DNA from: Liquidambar formosana | Taxonomy: Eukaryota; Streptophyta; Magnoliopsida; Saxifragales; Altingiaceae | Direction: 5' to 3' | Assembly (NCBI GenBank): GCA_039720395.1 | Contig: CM077832.1 | Location: forward strand, 23,585,607-23,649,606 | DNA length: 64,000 nt | The notes under the pieces: generated by a model | Database searches by the model: none | Told to the model about the DNA's origin: nothing | Seen by the model: the letters and a program-made list of their open reading frames with translations, nothing else | Translations under genes and position numbers: made by a program | Shown: one piece after another, positions 45,933-56,055 of the stretch | Position numbering within the stretch: position 1 is the stretch's first letter | Layout: each line of letters begins with the position of its first letter

Positions 45933-46292
45933 GTAATTCGTATCCTCCTCTTCTTATTTTTCTTGATAATCCCTCTCTCTTCTTCTCATTATTGATTCGA
46001 TTTCTTTTGGTAACCCCACACTCGTCGTCTTCTTCTTCCATAAATACCATGTCTGAGAATTTCTGTTCGATTTTTGGGTGTCCCTCACTCGTCTTCTTCT
46101 TCTTCTTCTTCTTCTTCTTCTTCTTCTTCTTCTTCTCAGAGGTATGGATGGCTGTAATTTGGTGTGCTCTCGATATGTGAGAGGAAAGGCTTGAGAGATC
46201 TCTCTCATATAATAGTATAGACCATACAGGGGTAGATGATTTTTTTCCCCTTCTTGTCCCATCTGTAACTCACGACAATCTTTGTTAAACAG
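45933..46292 (+). other. Putative 5'UTR intron of the PPR gene
   Basis: AACTAG followed by GTAATTCG at 45933 is a good plant donor, and TTTGTTAAACAG ending at 46292 a good acceptor. The ATG of the PPR gene follows 36 bases later. The upstream exon would be in the C/A-rich stretch 45850-45932, which lacks an ATG. Inferred from splice consensus only; it contains the CTT microsatellite. Confidence 0.45.
46091..46136 (+). repeat. (CTT)n microsatellite upstream of the PPR gene
   Basis: About 14-15 perfect CTT units. They create the poly-Phe (plus) and poly-Arg (minus) frames at 45992-46180 and 45954-46346, which are not genes. Confidence 0.95.
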
Positions 46293-46328
46293 ATTCAATT
46301 CGCCAGTGGCATCAACAGAGAGATAGAG

Positions 46329-49300
46329 ATGGCGTATTTGAAGCAAATAAGGAGGCTACCCTTGTTGTTGGGCCAGCACTCACTCTCATCTTCCTTGCGT
46401 TGTCTAGTAAACTTCTCATCCATTCCCAATCAAAACGCCACCTCTCAACCTCTCTCTCCCAACAATTCCCATATCAAATATAACAACACCAATGCCAATC
46501 TCTATGCTTCCCTCTTCTGCACCCTGATACACCTCTACTTGGCCTGCGCTCGATTCTCCAAAGCGTCCGATGCCTTCGTCTCCATGCGAAACCATGGCCT
46601 TATTCCCAATTTGCATTCGTGGAATCGCCTCCTCTACCAATTCAACTCCTCCGGTTTGGTTCCTCAGGTATGGATCCTTTATTCTGACATGATATCTTGT
46701 GGGCTTCTTCCTAATGTTTTCACCCACAACTTATTGGTTCACTCTTTATGCAAAGTCGGGAGGTTGAGTTTGGCGTTACATTTTCTTAGGACTGTCAATG
46801 ATGTCGACACTGTTACTTATAATACCCTCATTTGGGGGTTCTGTGAACAAGGAATGGCTCAACGGGCTTTTGGGTTTTTGTCTGAAATGGTGAAATCGGG
46901 TATTTGTGTTGATTCAGTGACTTGCAACGTATTGGTTAAAGGGTTTTGTGGTATTGGGTTGCCTGGATATGCAGAGTGGGTTATGGATAATTTGGTTAAC
47001 GGGGGGATTCGCCGAGATGTTATAGGTTTGAACACCTTGATTCATGGGTATTGCAAAGACGGAGACATAAGTGGAGCACTTGAGTTTAAAGAGAGTATGG
47101 GGAGGGAGGGTCTCTGTCCTGATATTGTTACTTATAATACTCTCATCAATGGGTGTTGCAAGGTGGGGGAATTTTCCAAGGCCAAGACTCTCATCGATGA
47201 GATTTTGGGGTCTCAGAGGAGAAAAAGTCATGGCGTTTTGAAAATTGATGATATTCACAAGGAGGCTGATGATGCACACAAGGATTATGTAGTTGGAGAT
47301 ATAGATTTGGAACTGAATCTGATTACGCACACCACACTTATTGATGCATACTGTAAGCAGCAAGGGCTTGACGAAGCCCATGCTTTGTATGAGGAAATGC
47401 TATTGAGCGGGTTCTTTCCTGATGTGGTAACTCATAGTTCCATGATAAATGGCCTTTGCAAGCATGGGAGGTTAGCTGAAGCAAAAGTGCGTTTAAGAGA
47501 GATGGAGAACATGGGTGTGGATCCTAATCACGTCTCCTACTCTGCTCTTATTGATTCCTTCTTTAAAGCAGGGAGTGATATGGAAGCTTTAATCCTTCAA
47601 AGTCAAATGGTAGTCCGTGGAATTGCCTTTGATGTAGTTGTGTGTACTACTTTAATGGATGGGCTATTTAAGGGTGGAAAGCCAAAGGAGGCTGAGCACG
47701 TGTTTCAAACATTTTCCAAGCTTGATCTAGTTCCAAATTATATCACTTATTCGGCATTGATTGATGGCCGTTGCAAGCTAGGAGACATGATTGGTGCAGA
47801 ATCCGTGCTGCAAGAAATGGAGGAAAAAAATATTCTTCCGAATGTCATTATTTACTCATCAATCATTAATGGGTATACGAAAAAGGGAATGCTTGATGAG
47901 TCTGTTAATGTTATGAGGAAGATGGTGCAGCGAAATATCTTGCCAAATGCTTCTATTTATGGTATGCTAATTGATGGCCATTTCAAGGCGGGTAAACAAG
48001 AAGTAGCTCTTCACCTCTATAAGGAAATGAAATTGAGAGGATTAGAGGAAAACAATTACATACTTGATGCTTTTGTGAACAACTTGAAAAGAGATGGAAG
48101 GATGGAGGAAGCTGAGGGATTACTTAAAGATATGATGTCTAGGGGCTTGTTGCCGGACCATGTTAACTACACTTCACTCATGGATGGCTTGTTCAAAGCG
48201 AGGAAGGAGTCAGCTGCATTAAACATGGCCCAAGAAATGACAGAGAAAAATGTAGGGTTTGATGTTGTTGCATACAATGTCTTAATTAATGGTCTATTAA
48301 GGCTTGGAAAAAAAGAAGCTCAATCTGTTTATAGTGGAATGAGAGAGTTAGGATTGGCTCCAGACCATGCTACATACAACACCATGATCAATGCATACTG
48401 CAAAGAGGGAAACCTGGAAAATGCTCTCAAACTCTGGAATGAGATGAAGAGCCATGGGTTAATGCCCAATTCAATCACTTGTAACATTCTACTGGGAGGA
48501 CTTTGTCAAGTTGGTAAAATTGATAATGCAATGGAAATGTTGGATGAAATGTTGACTCTGGGATTTCACCCTACCTCAACAACTCATAGAGTTCTGCTTG
48601 ATGCATCTTCAAAGAGTAAAAGGGCTGAGAGAATTTTGCAAATGCATGAGCGACTTGTATGTATGGGACTCGAACTCAATCAGACAGTTTATAACACTCT
48701 CATAACCATCTTATGCAGGCTAGGGATGACCAGAAAAGCCACTTCAGTGTTAGAAGATATGATAGGAAGAGGAATTTTAGTAGATGTTATTACCTATAAT
48801 GCCCTTATTCATGGGTGTTGCAATAGCAGTCATCTGAAGAGGGCTTTTGCTATGTATTCTCAAATGTTGGTTGAAGGAATTTCTCCAAATAGTGTAACTT
48901 ATAATATTCTTCTAGAGGGTTTCTCTGCTGTTGGTTTGATGAAAAAGGCGGCTGAATTAGTTTATCAGATGAAGGAAAGAGGATTTGTCCCAGATGCTAC
49001 TACTTACGATATTTTGGTTTCTGGCCATGGGAAAATTGGAAATAAGAAAGATGCTATGAAACTTTATTGTGAAATGGTCACCAAAGGCTTTTTTCCAAAA
49101 ACAAGTACTTACAATGTGCTTATCAGTGCTTTTGCCAAGGTAGGAAAGATGAGCCAGGCTAGTGAGCTTGTGAATGAGATGCAACGTAGAGGGGTACCAC
49201 CTAATTCTTCAACTTATGACATACTAATCAGTGGCTGGTGCAAGGTATCAAACCAGGCAGAGCTCGACAGGACGTTAAAATTATCATATAGGGCTGAAGC

Positions 49301-49448
49301 AAAAAGATTATTTAAAGAGATGAATGAGAAAGGGTTTGTTCCATGCAAAAGTACCATTTCTTGTATTAGTTTTACCCTTGCAAGATGGGGAAAGAAGGCT
49401 GATGCTCAGAGGTTGTTAAATGGACTGTACAAGAGAAACAACACATAA
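46329..49448 (+). CDS. P-class pentatricopeptide repeat protein, probably mitochondrial
   Basis: A single uninterrupted frame of 1039 residues. The N-terminus (MAYLKQIRRLPLLLGQH, then Ser-rich) is basic and hydroxylated, lacking acids for about 40 residues, as in an organelle presequence. From about residue 60 to 1025 there are tandem 35-residue repeats with TYNTLI, GLCK/GYCK and A-x-x-L-x-x-E-M signatures, roughly 25 in number. An acidic non-repeat spacer occurs at about 295-333. No E, DYW or SMR domain follows, so it is P-class: it would bind organelle RNA one base per repeat and act in stability, splicing or translation. The best remembered relative is Arabidopsis At5g14770 (annotated mitochondrial); orthology is inferred. 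The ATG has a purine at -3 and G at +4. Absence of introns is normal for the family. Minus-strand frames inside are shadows. Confidence 0.93.
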   Translation: MAYLKQIRRLPLLLGQHSLSSSLRCLVNFSSIPNQNATSQPLSPNNSHIKYNNTNANLYASLFCTLIHLYLACARFSKASDAFVSMRNHGLIPNLHSWNRLLYQFNSSGLVPQVWILYSDMISCGLLPNVFTHNLLVHSLCKVGRLSLALHFLRTVNDVDTVTYNTLIWGFCEQGMAQRAFGFLSEMVKSGICVDSVTCNVLVKGFCGIGLPGYAEWVMDNLVNGGIRRDVIGLNTLIHGYCKDGDISGALEFKESMGREGLCPDIVTYNTLINGCCKVGEFSKAKTLIDEILGSQRRKSHGVLKIDDIHKEADDAHKDYVVGDIDLELNLITHTTLIDAYCKQQGLDEAHALYEEMLLSGFFPDVVTHSSMINGLCKHGRLAEAKVRLREMENMGVDPNHVSYSALIDSFFKAGSDMEALILQSQMVVRGIAFDVVVCTTLMDGLFKGGKPKEAEHVFQTFSKLDLVPNYITYSALIDGRCKLGDMIGAESVLQEMEEKNILPNVIIYSSIINGYTKKGMLDESVNVMRKMVQRNILPNASIYGMLIDGHFKAGKQEVALHLYKEMKLRGLEENNYILDAFVNNLKRDGRMEEAEGLLKDMMSRGLLPDHVNYTSLMDGLFKARKESAALNMAQEMTEKNVGFDVVAYNVLINGLLRLGKKEAQSVYSGMRELGLAPDHATYNTMINAYCKEGNLENALKLWNEMKSHGLMPNSITCNILLGGLCQVGKIDNAMEMLDEMLTLGFHPTSTTHRVLLDASSKSKRAERILQMHERLVCMGLELNQTVYNTLITILCRLGMTRKATSVLEDMIGRGILVDVITYNALIHGCCNSSHLKRAFAMYSQMLVEGISPNSVTYNILLEGFSAVGLMKKAAELVYQMKERGFVPDATTYDILVSGHGKIGNKKDAMKLYCEMVTKGFFPKTSTYNVLISAFAKVGKMSQASELVNEMQRRGVPPNSSTYDILISGWCKVSNQAELDRTLKLSYRAEAKRLFKEMNEKGFVPCKSTISCISFTLARWGKKADAQRLLNGLYKRNNT

Positions 49449-49930
49449 TAGATGGGCTAAAAAGCAAAGATGGGGAAATCTTGTTCTGGGAAAGCCAGCC
49501 TCTCCATGGCTATTGAACGTTCATTCTACTGCAGGTCTGCAGCAAGTAAATGCTTCATATATGGTATGCATTCTTGGTGTCTTGGCACCTGCCATTAGCA
49601 ATCATTTTGATTATTTTTATTTGAATTGTTTCTGTTACAACTAATATTATACTCCTTGAACTTGCATAAAAACAGAAACAATTATCTGATAGTGAAAAGA
49701 ATCAGCACCACCCATAGTCCAACCCAAAATTGGGTATTTCATCTTGGTAGCAAAATAAAATTCTATGATGTGGTCATCTAGGTCATGAAATGATGTAAAG
49801 TAAGAGAATTATCTAAATGGTAGTTTGTAAATGGTGTCCATAGGGTTTGCCCAAAGGGTTTCCTTGTCATTAAAAAAAAAAAATTGTTGTCCATAGGTTC
49901 ATACCTCTCTTTATAATCTGTTTCAATTTA
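49449..49930 (+). other. 3' flank of the PPR gene
   Basis: Probable 3'UTR and downstream DNA. A possible 3'UTR splice acceptor (TTCTACTGCAG at about 49530) is seen. A second frame at 49420-49644 overlaps the end of the PPR frame and is not supported. No other gene. Confidence 0.45.
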
Positions 49931-49935
49931 CCTTA
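49931..49935 (+). repeat. Target site duplication of G2, left
   Basis: CCTTA, identical to 56051-56055. Confidence 0.88.
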
Positions 49936-50634
49936 TGATAGAAATCAGCCTCTTAAAGTTTATAAAAGAAATAAAAGGAGCCAGATTTTTCAGCCTCAAG
50001 CTTTTAATTTGGTGGGATGAAGGTGAAATGGGCCCAACTTGGGAGTATAATTAGATTGTAAGGGGTTATTTTTAGTTTTGGCCCTTTAGTGTAGTTGGCT
50101 GTTATTTTGTGGTATTTTTGCTGGATTTAGTTGGCCCAAACCTTAGTTAGTTTAGCTTGCTTTGTAAGCCTCTTGTTTAGCTTGTTGTGTAAGCCTCCTA
50201 GTTAGCTTGCTTTGTAAGCCTCTTATGTCCCAGAGTATAAAGTCTATGGAAAGATGTATCTGGATTTTTGGATGAATGAATGAAAATTCCTGCTATTGCT
50301 GCTGGTTTTGAGCTTCCCCTCAAGCCCGAAGAAGGTGTGATGCCTTCCTCATACTAGGAGTGATTCCTAGGACCCTGCTAGTGTGATACTAGTAGCTTCC
50401 TCTCTCTCTCCCTCTTTTCTATCATCTTGTCTACTGTTTCTCCTTTCTTTGTGATTTACAGCAAGTGTTCTTAGCCTCCACAAGCCCTATTTTTAATATC
50501 AGTTGTTGTAGAAAAGTTGTTGAACTCTAGAATAGTTGCTGTCCTGAGATTTCTAGGAGCTTATTCTTGAATTTCCATCAACTTCCTCACCCAAGTTTTC
50601 AATCTTTGATAGTTCCCCTTAAAGTTCTACATCA
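49936..50634 (+). repeat. G2 5' LTR
   Basis: 699 bases, TGATAGAAATCAGCC to CTACATCA. The first 120 bases encode the pol C-terminus in the other copy. Contains three tandem units of about 27 bases at 50148-50224 (core AGCTTGCTTTGTAAGCCTC). Confidence 0.92.
50236..50242 (+). promoter_or_regulatory. TATA box in G2 5' LTR
   Basis: TATAAAG in the context CAGAGTATAAAGTC. The 3' LTR has TACAAAG at the same place, so only the 5' copy keeps the motif. Confidence 0.6.
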
Positions 50635-50637
50635 GTT

Positions 50638-50649
50638 TGGTATTAGAGC
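50638..50649 (+). promoter_or_regulatory. Primer binding site of G2
   Basis: TGGTATTAGAGC three bases after the LTR; one mismatch (T for C) from the initiator tRNA-Met primer site TGGTATCAGAGC. Confidence 0.75.
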
Positions 50650-50661
50650 TAAGGTTCCATC

Positions 50662-52002
50662 ATGTCTACTCGTAGTGGGAAGACTTTTAGGGGAAAATTT
50701 ACAGAAATTCAGTGGGATGAATTGCTTATGAAGATTATGGAGAAGCTGGATAGTTTAGAGGCTCGAATGAACAGTTGGGAGACACATAATTCACAAAATA
50801 CTATTAACCAAGCAGTAGAAGAACAAAGAGATGTTGAAGAAGGGCTGAATGACAATCAAGAAGGATCTTCTGGTAATGAGCAACCTGAGGAACAAATCAA
50901 TCGTCCACCTCCTAGGGATAATCCTAGGCATGCACGAGCAAGAACTCCTCCCCAACCTTTGTTGGTGGATTTGGCACATGGCATGTTGAATCTGGACAGA
51001 TTGGAGCAACCAGATCTAATGGGTGATGTCACTAAGAAGGTGCGAGTGGAGCTACCAGATTTTGTTGGCAAGATTGATCCTCAAGTATTTTGTGATTGGC
51101 TTGCTGCCATGGATGATTATTTTGATTGGTATGAGATGACAGAAGATCGGAAGGTACGTTTTGCTAAGATGAAATTGATTGGCCATGCCAAAGTGTGGTG
51201 GAGAAGTGTTGAAGACCGACTACGTCGAGCAGGACAGCCACCAATTGTTGATTGGGAGGAGATGAAACTGAAGTTGAAGGAGAAGTATTTACCTGTTGAT
51301 TACCATGATCATCTTTATGATCAACTTATGAAGCTTCGACAAGGAACTATGACAGTTGTTGAGCATACAGAGAAGTTTGATGAGCTTACGATTCGGTGCG
51401 GAGTGACTAAAGATGAAAGACAAACTCTCTCTCGCTACAAGAATGGTTTGAGGGCAGATATCCAAAGAGAGTTAATTACATTGCAGATTTACAGCCTTGA
51501 AGATGCTTTCCAAATGGTGTTGAAGGTGGAGCAATACATGAAGCAATCCTTAAATCAAAAATTTAGTGCTCAAGCTGGGGAATCAACCTCTCGAAAGGCA
51601 TTTGATGGGAGCAGAATAAACAAGACAGCACCTACCACTTCAAATACAACTTGGCCTTTACCAAATGCTGATGCAAAAGGAAAGGCAATTATGGATGAAA
51701 CAATAAAAGGGGGCAGCAACACTAACAAGTGCTTTAGGTGTCATGAAAAAGGCCATTATGCCTACCAATGTCCTAAGCGAAATCTCCATGTGGGAATTGG
51801 AGAAAATGATGGTGTTCCCGAAGATTATGAGTATGAACATGAATCAGGAGAAGTTTCAGATGAAGATTTCAATGAGGAGCAGCTGGTGGATTCTTCCTCT
51901 CTTAATGTGGTAAGGCGTATTCTAGTCACTCCTAAAGCAGAAAATAAAGAGGATTGGCTTCGCACTGCTATTTTCAGTGTGGAGAAAAGTTGTGTAGGCT
52001 AA
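50662..52002 (+). CDS. G2 gag (capsid and nucleocapsid)
   Basis: 446 codons open from the first ATG after the primer site. An N-terminal coiled-coil-like part (residues 1-60) is followed by a Pro/Arg-rich linker, then a retrotransposon gag domain at about 125-290 (FCDWLAAMDDYFDWYEM, KVWWRSVE) and a CCHC zinc knuckle CFRCHEKGHYAYQC near 360. The acidic tail leads into protease, but a frameshift at about 51975 ends the frame early at VEKSCVG. Gag assembles the virus-like particle and packages element RNA. Readable, but part of a broken polyprotein. Confidence 0.85.
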   Translation: MSTRSGKTFRGKFTEIQWDELLMKIMEKLDSLEARMNSWETHNSQNTINQAVEEQRDVEEGLNDNQEGSSGNEQPEEQINRPPPRDNPRHARARTPPQPLLVDLAHGMLNLDRLEQPDLMGDVTKKVRVELPDFVGKIDPQVFCDWLAAMDDYFDWYEMTEDRKVRFAKMKLIGHAKVWWRSVEDRLRRAGQPPIVDWEEMKLKLKEKYLPVDYHDHLYDQLMKLRQGTMTVVEHTEKFDELTIRCGVTKDERQTLSRYKNGLRADIQRELITLQIYSLEDAFQMVLKVEQYMKQSLNQKFSAQAGESTSRKAFDGSRINKTAPTTSNTTWPLPNADAKGKAIMDETIKGGSNTNKCFRCHEKGHYAYQCPKRNLHVGIGENDGVPEDYEYEHESGEVSDEDFNEEQLVDSSSLNVVRRILVTPKAENKEDWLRTAIFSVEKSCVG

Positions 52003-52766
52003 TTATAGATGGAGGGAGTAGCATGAATGTAGTGTCTGAAAACACAGTTAACAAGTTAAAACTGCCCATTGAAAACCATCCACATCCATATAAGGTTGCA
52101 TGGGTGAATGACACTATTCTTGTGACTAAAAGATGTTTGGTTTCTTTCAAAATTGGGGCATACTATGACTCTATTTGGTGCGATGTAATTCCTATGAAAG
52201 TCTCACATATCCTACTCGGTCTACCATGGCTTTATGATCGTGATGTATATCATTATGGGAAGGAAAATACTTACTATTTCTTGTTCAATGGCAAGAGAAT
52301 CATTCTAAAACCCATGAATGTTGAGGAAGAAAGGAAGACACAGAAGAAAGGGCAATTGAATTCAGCTGAAGCAAAGAAGTCTCTTCACATCCTTACCAAA
52401 AAACAATTTGAAGTTGAAAGTAAGAAAGGAGTTGTTTATGCCTTGGTGACGCGGGAAGTAAAACCATCAGCCTCAGAACAGCTCCTAGAGCTGCCAGATG
52501 AAGTTAAGAAGTTGCTGTCTGATTTTTCTAATTTAATTCCCAATGAATTGCCAAGTGAACTACCTCCTATGTGTGACATACAGCATGCAATTGATCTTAT
52601 TCCAGGTTCTTCTCTACCTAATCTACCAGCCTACCGCATGAATCCTATTGAACATGTTGAGCTTAATAGGCAAGTAGATGACTTGTTAAAAAAGGGATTC
52701 ATCCGAGAGAGTCTTAGTCCATGTGCAGTCCCTGCTTTGTTGACTCCTAAGAAGGATGGTACTTAG
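51954..52766 (+). pseudogene. G2 protease and start of reverse transcriptase
   Basis: 270 codons in the pol frame. CRLIIDGGSSMNVVS near residue 20 is the aspartic protease active site in the DGG form common in plant chromoviruses. HILLGLPWLYDRDV marks the protease end. The RT N-terminus follows (MNPIEHVELNRQVDDLLKKG, then PCAVPALLTPKKDGT). The frame is cut by TAG at 52764-52766 where the family has Trp, a single transition. Confidence 0.85.
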
Positions 52767-53777
52767 CGAATGTGTGTAGACAGTTGGGCCATCAACAAGA
52801 TCACTATTAAATACCACTTCCCAATTCCTCGACTTGATGATATGTTGGATATGATTACTGGAGCCTCCATTTGTTCAAAAATTGATCTTCGAAGCGGGTA
52901 CCATCAAATCCGAATTAGAGCTGGTAATGAATGGAAAACGGCTTTCAAAACAAAAGATGGGTTGTACAAGTGGCTAGTCATGCCATTTGGTCTTACAAAT
53001 GCACCTAGCACTTTCATGCATGTGATGACACAGGTACTTCGTCCATTTATTGGTCATTTTCTTCTTGTTTATTTCGATGATATTCTTGTATATAGTAAGA
53101 CCAAGGAAGAGCACATTTTGCATCTCCAACAATTGATGAGAGTTCTAAACTAAGCGAAACTCTACATCAATTTGAAGAAATGTTCTTTCATGTGCCCAAG
53201 TGTTGCTTTTCTTGGATTTGTTGTGTCTTTTCGTGGTGTTGAAGCAGATCCAGAAAAGGTCCAAGCTATTTGAGATTGGCCTATTCCAAGCACTTTACAT
53301 GAGGTTTGGAGTTTTCATGGATTGGCTACATTCTATCGGCGGTTTATTCGTAATTTTAGCACTATTATGGCGCCAATAACTGATTGTATGAAGAAAGGGC
53401 AGTTTCAATGAACGAAGGCGGCAACCAAAGCTTTTGAAGAAATTAAGAAGCGGATGACCAAGACTCCAGTTTTGCAACTCCCAGATTTCTCTAAGGTGTT
53501 TGAGGTTGCTTGCGATGCATCACAAATAGGCATTGGCAGCGTTCTTAGTCAAGAAGGTCACCCCATTGCCTACTTCAGTGAGAAGTTAAATGAAGACAAA
53601 CAACGCTATTCTACATATGATCAAGAGTTCTATGCAGTAGTTCGAGCTCTTGATCATTGGTGTCATTATTTAATCCACAAAGAGTTTGTACTTTACTCAG
53701 ATCATGAAGCTCTTAAGTACTTAAACTCTCAAAAGAAGTTGAACAGGAGACATGGAAAGTGGAGTGCATTTTTGTAG
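52767..53777 (+). pseudogene. G2 reverse transcriptase and RNase H
   Basis: The same frame continues with RT motifs [24 protein letters not shown] and the catalytic YFDDILVYS near 53070. After stops at 53151, 53271 and 53409 comes RNase H (VACDASQIGIGSVL, then LYSDHEALKYL at about 53500-53725), ending at TAG 53775. At least three of the stops are one C-to-T or G-to-A change from the expected codon. No frameshift lies in this part. Confidence 0.85.
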
Positions 53778-55474
53778 GGGTATAATTTTGTTCTCAAGCA
53801 TTATGCTGGTGTGGAAAACAAGGCAGCAGATGCCTTAAGCCGGATGGTGCATGTGCTTCATTCTTTGGCAGTAAAAGTCATCGATTTTGACCAGTTGAAG
53901 AGGGAGTATGCTTCTGATCGAGATTTTGGTGTTATTTATGCTGAAATTGTTGTGGGACAGCAAAATAATCACCTTTCCTTTTCCATTCATGATGGTTACC
54001 TTTTCAAAGGAACTCGCCTTTGTTTGCCAAATACTTCTTTAAGGGAACAAGTGATATGGGAGCTACATGTAGGTGGAGTTGCTGGACATTTTGGGCGAGA
54101 TAAGATGGTAGCCATGGTTGGAGATCGTTTTTATTGGCCTTCGTTAAAGCGTGATGTGGCAAAAATTATTCAGCGGTGCCGTACTTGTCAGCTTGCTAAA
54201 GGGCGGAAACATAATACCGGACTTTATACACCGCTGCCTACACCTCATGAACCTTGGCAAGACCTTAGCATGGATTTCGTCTTGGGCTTTCTGAAGACTA
54301 TTAGAGGCTATGATTCAATCTTTGTGGTGGTGGACAGATTTTCTAAGATGAGCCACTTTATCCCTTGCAACAAAACTTCTGATGCGAGCCATATTGCTAA
54401 GTTGTTCTTTAAAGAAGTGGTGCGTCTCCATGGTATTCCATTAACCATAGTTTCTGATCAAGATGTGAAGTTCATGAGCTATTTTTGGAAACCTTGTGGA
54501 AGTTGCTGAATACAAAACTCCAATACTCTAGTGCTTTCCATCCTCAAACTGATGGGCAAACAGAAGTGATAAATCGAAGCTTGGGTGATTTATTGAGGTG
54601 TTTGGTTGGAGATCATGTGACTGATTGGGATCTTATTCTTCCTATGGCTGAGTTTGCATACAACAGTTCTATTAATAGGACTACTGGAAAAAGTCCATTT
54701 GAAGTTGTCCTTGGGATTCAACCTTGTAAGCCCATTGATTTGATTCCTCTACCCCTAGAAGCTAGGCCTAGTGAAGAGGCTGAAGGCTTAGCACGTCATA
54801 TTAAGGAAATACATGATGAGGTGACGCGAAAAACCAGTAATGCATTATACAAGGCTAGAGCTGACTCACATCGTCGGTTCATGGAGTTTAATGAGGGTGA
54901 TATGGTGATGGTGAGGATCAGACTGGAGCGTTACCCTAAAGGTCAATTCAAGAAGCTTCACTCAAAAAATGCTGGTCCATATAAGATTTGTAAGAAGATA
55001 AGTGCTAATGCTTATGTGTTAGAGTTTCCAGATGATATGGGAATTAGCCCAATCTTTAATGTGGAAGATCTGACTATATATCATGGCCACAATGAGGACT
55101 TGGAAAGAACTGATGCAACCATTCAATTGCCTACCATCCCTAAAATCAAGGAAGAAGTTGAGGATATCTTTGATGATCAGATTGTGTCTACCAGAAGTGG
55201 GGATTATAGAAAATTTCTTGTCAAATGGAAGGGGCTGCCACTTTCAGATTGCATGTGGATCACTAAATCAGAACTTCAGCAAATTAATCCAGATCTTTAC
55301 GAGCATTATCAATCCCTTTACTCGCTAGGGTTGAGTTCTGTCAAGCCAGGGAGAGATGATAGAAATCAGCCTCTTAAAGTTTATAAAAGAAATAAAAGGG
55401 GCCAGATTTTTCAGCCTCAAGCTTTAATTTGGTGGGATGAAGGTGAAATGGGCCCAACTTGGGAGTATAATTAG
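53778..55474 (+). pseudogene. G2 integrase with C-terminal chromodomain, running into the 3' LTR
   Basis: The zinc-binding HHCC part (HVGGVAGHFG, then CRTCQLAKG) is at about 54064-54200. The catalytic core has SMDFVLGF and IVSDQDVKF. A one-base shift at about 54480 moves to the next frame, where SAFHPQTDGQTEVINR includes the third catalytic residue (E). The GPYKI/FNVEDL region is followed by a chromodomain-like segment at about 55155-55330 (YRKFLVKWKGLP, then WITKSEL). The last 39 residues (to EMGPTWEYN) are encoded inside the 3' LTR. Integrase inserts the cDNA, and chromodomains guide it to marked chromatin. Confidence 0.85.
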
Positions 55475-56050
55475 ATTTTAAGGGGTTATTTTTAGTTTTG
55501 GGCCTTTAGTGTAGTTGGCTGTTATTTTGTGGTATTTTTGCTGGATTTAGTTGCCCCAAACCTTAGTTTAGCTTGCTTTGTAAGCCTCCAGTTTAGCTTG
55601 TTGTGTAAGCCTCCTAGTTAGCTTGCTTTGTAAGCCTCTTATGTCCCAGAGTACAAAGTCTGTGGAAGGATGTATCTGGATTTTCGGATGAATGAATGAA
55701 AATTCCTGCTATTGCTGTTGGTTTTGAGCTTCCCCTGAAGCCCTAAGAAGGTGTGATGCCTTCCTCATACTAGGAGTGATTCCTAGGACCCTACTAGTGT
55801 GATACTAGTAGCTTCTTCTCTCTCTCCCTCTTCTCTATCATCTTGTCTACTGTTTCTTCTTTCTTTGTGATTTACAGCAAGTGTTCTTAGCCCTCACAAC
55901 CCCTATTTTTAATATCAGTTGTTGTAGAAAAGTTGTTGAACTCTAGAATAGTTGCTGTCCTGAGATTTCCAGCAGCTTATTCTTGAATTTCCATCAACTT
56001 TCTCACCCAAGTTTTCAATCTTTGATAGTTCTCCTTAAAGCTCTACATCA
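55357..56050 (+). repeat. G2 3' LTR
   Basis: 694 bases, same ends as the 5' LTR. Positions 55357-55474 are coding. The tandem repeat block is one partial unit shorter than in the 5' LTR. Confidence 0.92.
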
Positions 56051-56055
56051 CCTTA
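56051..56055 (+). repeat. Target site duplication of G2, right
   Basis: CCTTA, identical to 49931-49935. Confidence 0.88.

Larger units (their letters stand above)
49936..56050 (+). mobile_element. Ty3/gypsy chromovirus-type element G2, nearly complete, inactive
   Basis: 6115 bases with LTRs 49936-50634 and 55357-56050, a perfect CCTTA duplication, an initiator-Met-like primer site and gag-protease-RT-RNase H-integrase-chromodomain order. The LTRs differ by scattered substitutions and small indels (including a 4-base one), indicating a fairly young insertion. Two frameshifts (about 51975 and 54480) and five in-frame stops (52764, 53151, 53271, 53409, 53775) inactivate it. The last ~39 codons lie in the 3' LTR, an arrangement described for centromeric-type (CRM) chromoviruses. 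Confidence 0.92.

Noticed and set aside
45954..46346. A 130-codon minus-strand frame and a 62-codon plus frame around the CTT repeat
   Set aside because: Poly-Arg and poly-Phe come only from the microsatellite; nothing else in the frames looks like a protein.
49420..49644. Frame overlapping the end of the PPR gene
   Set aside because: Different frame, atypical composition and no homology; the PPR stop at 49446-49448 is well supported by the repeat pattern ending there.
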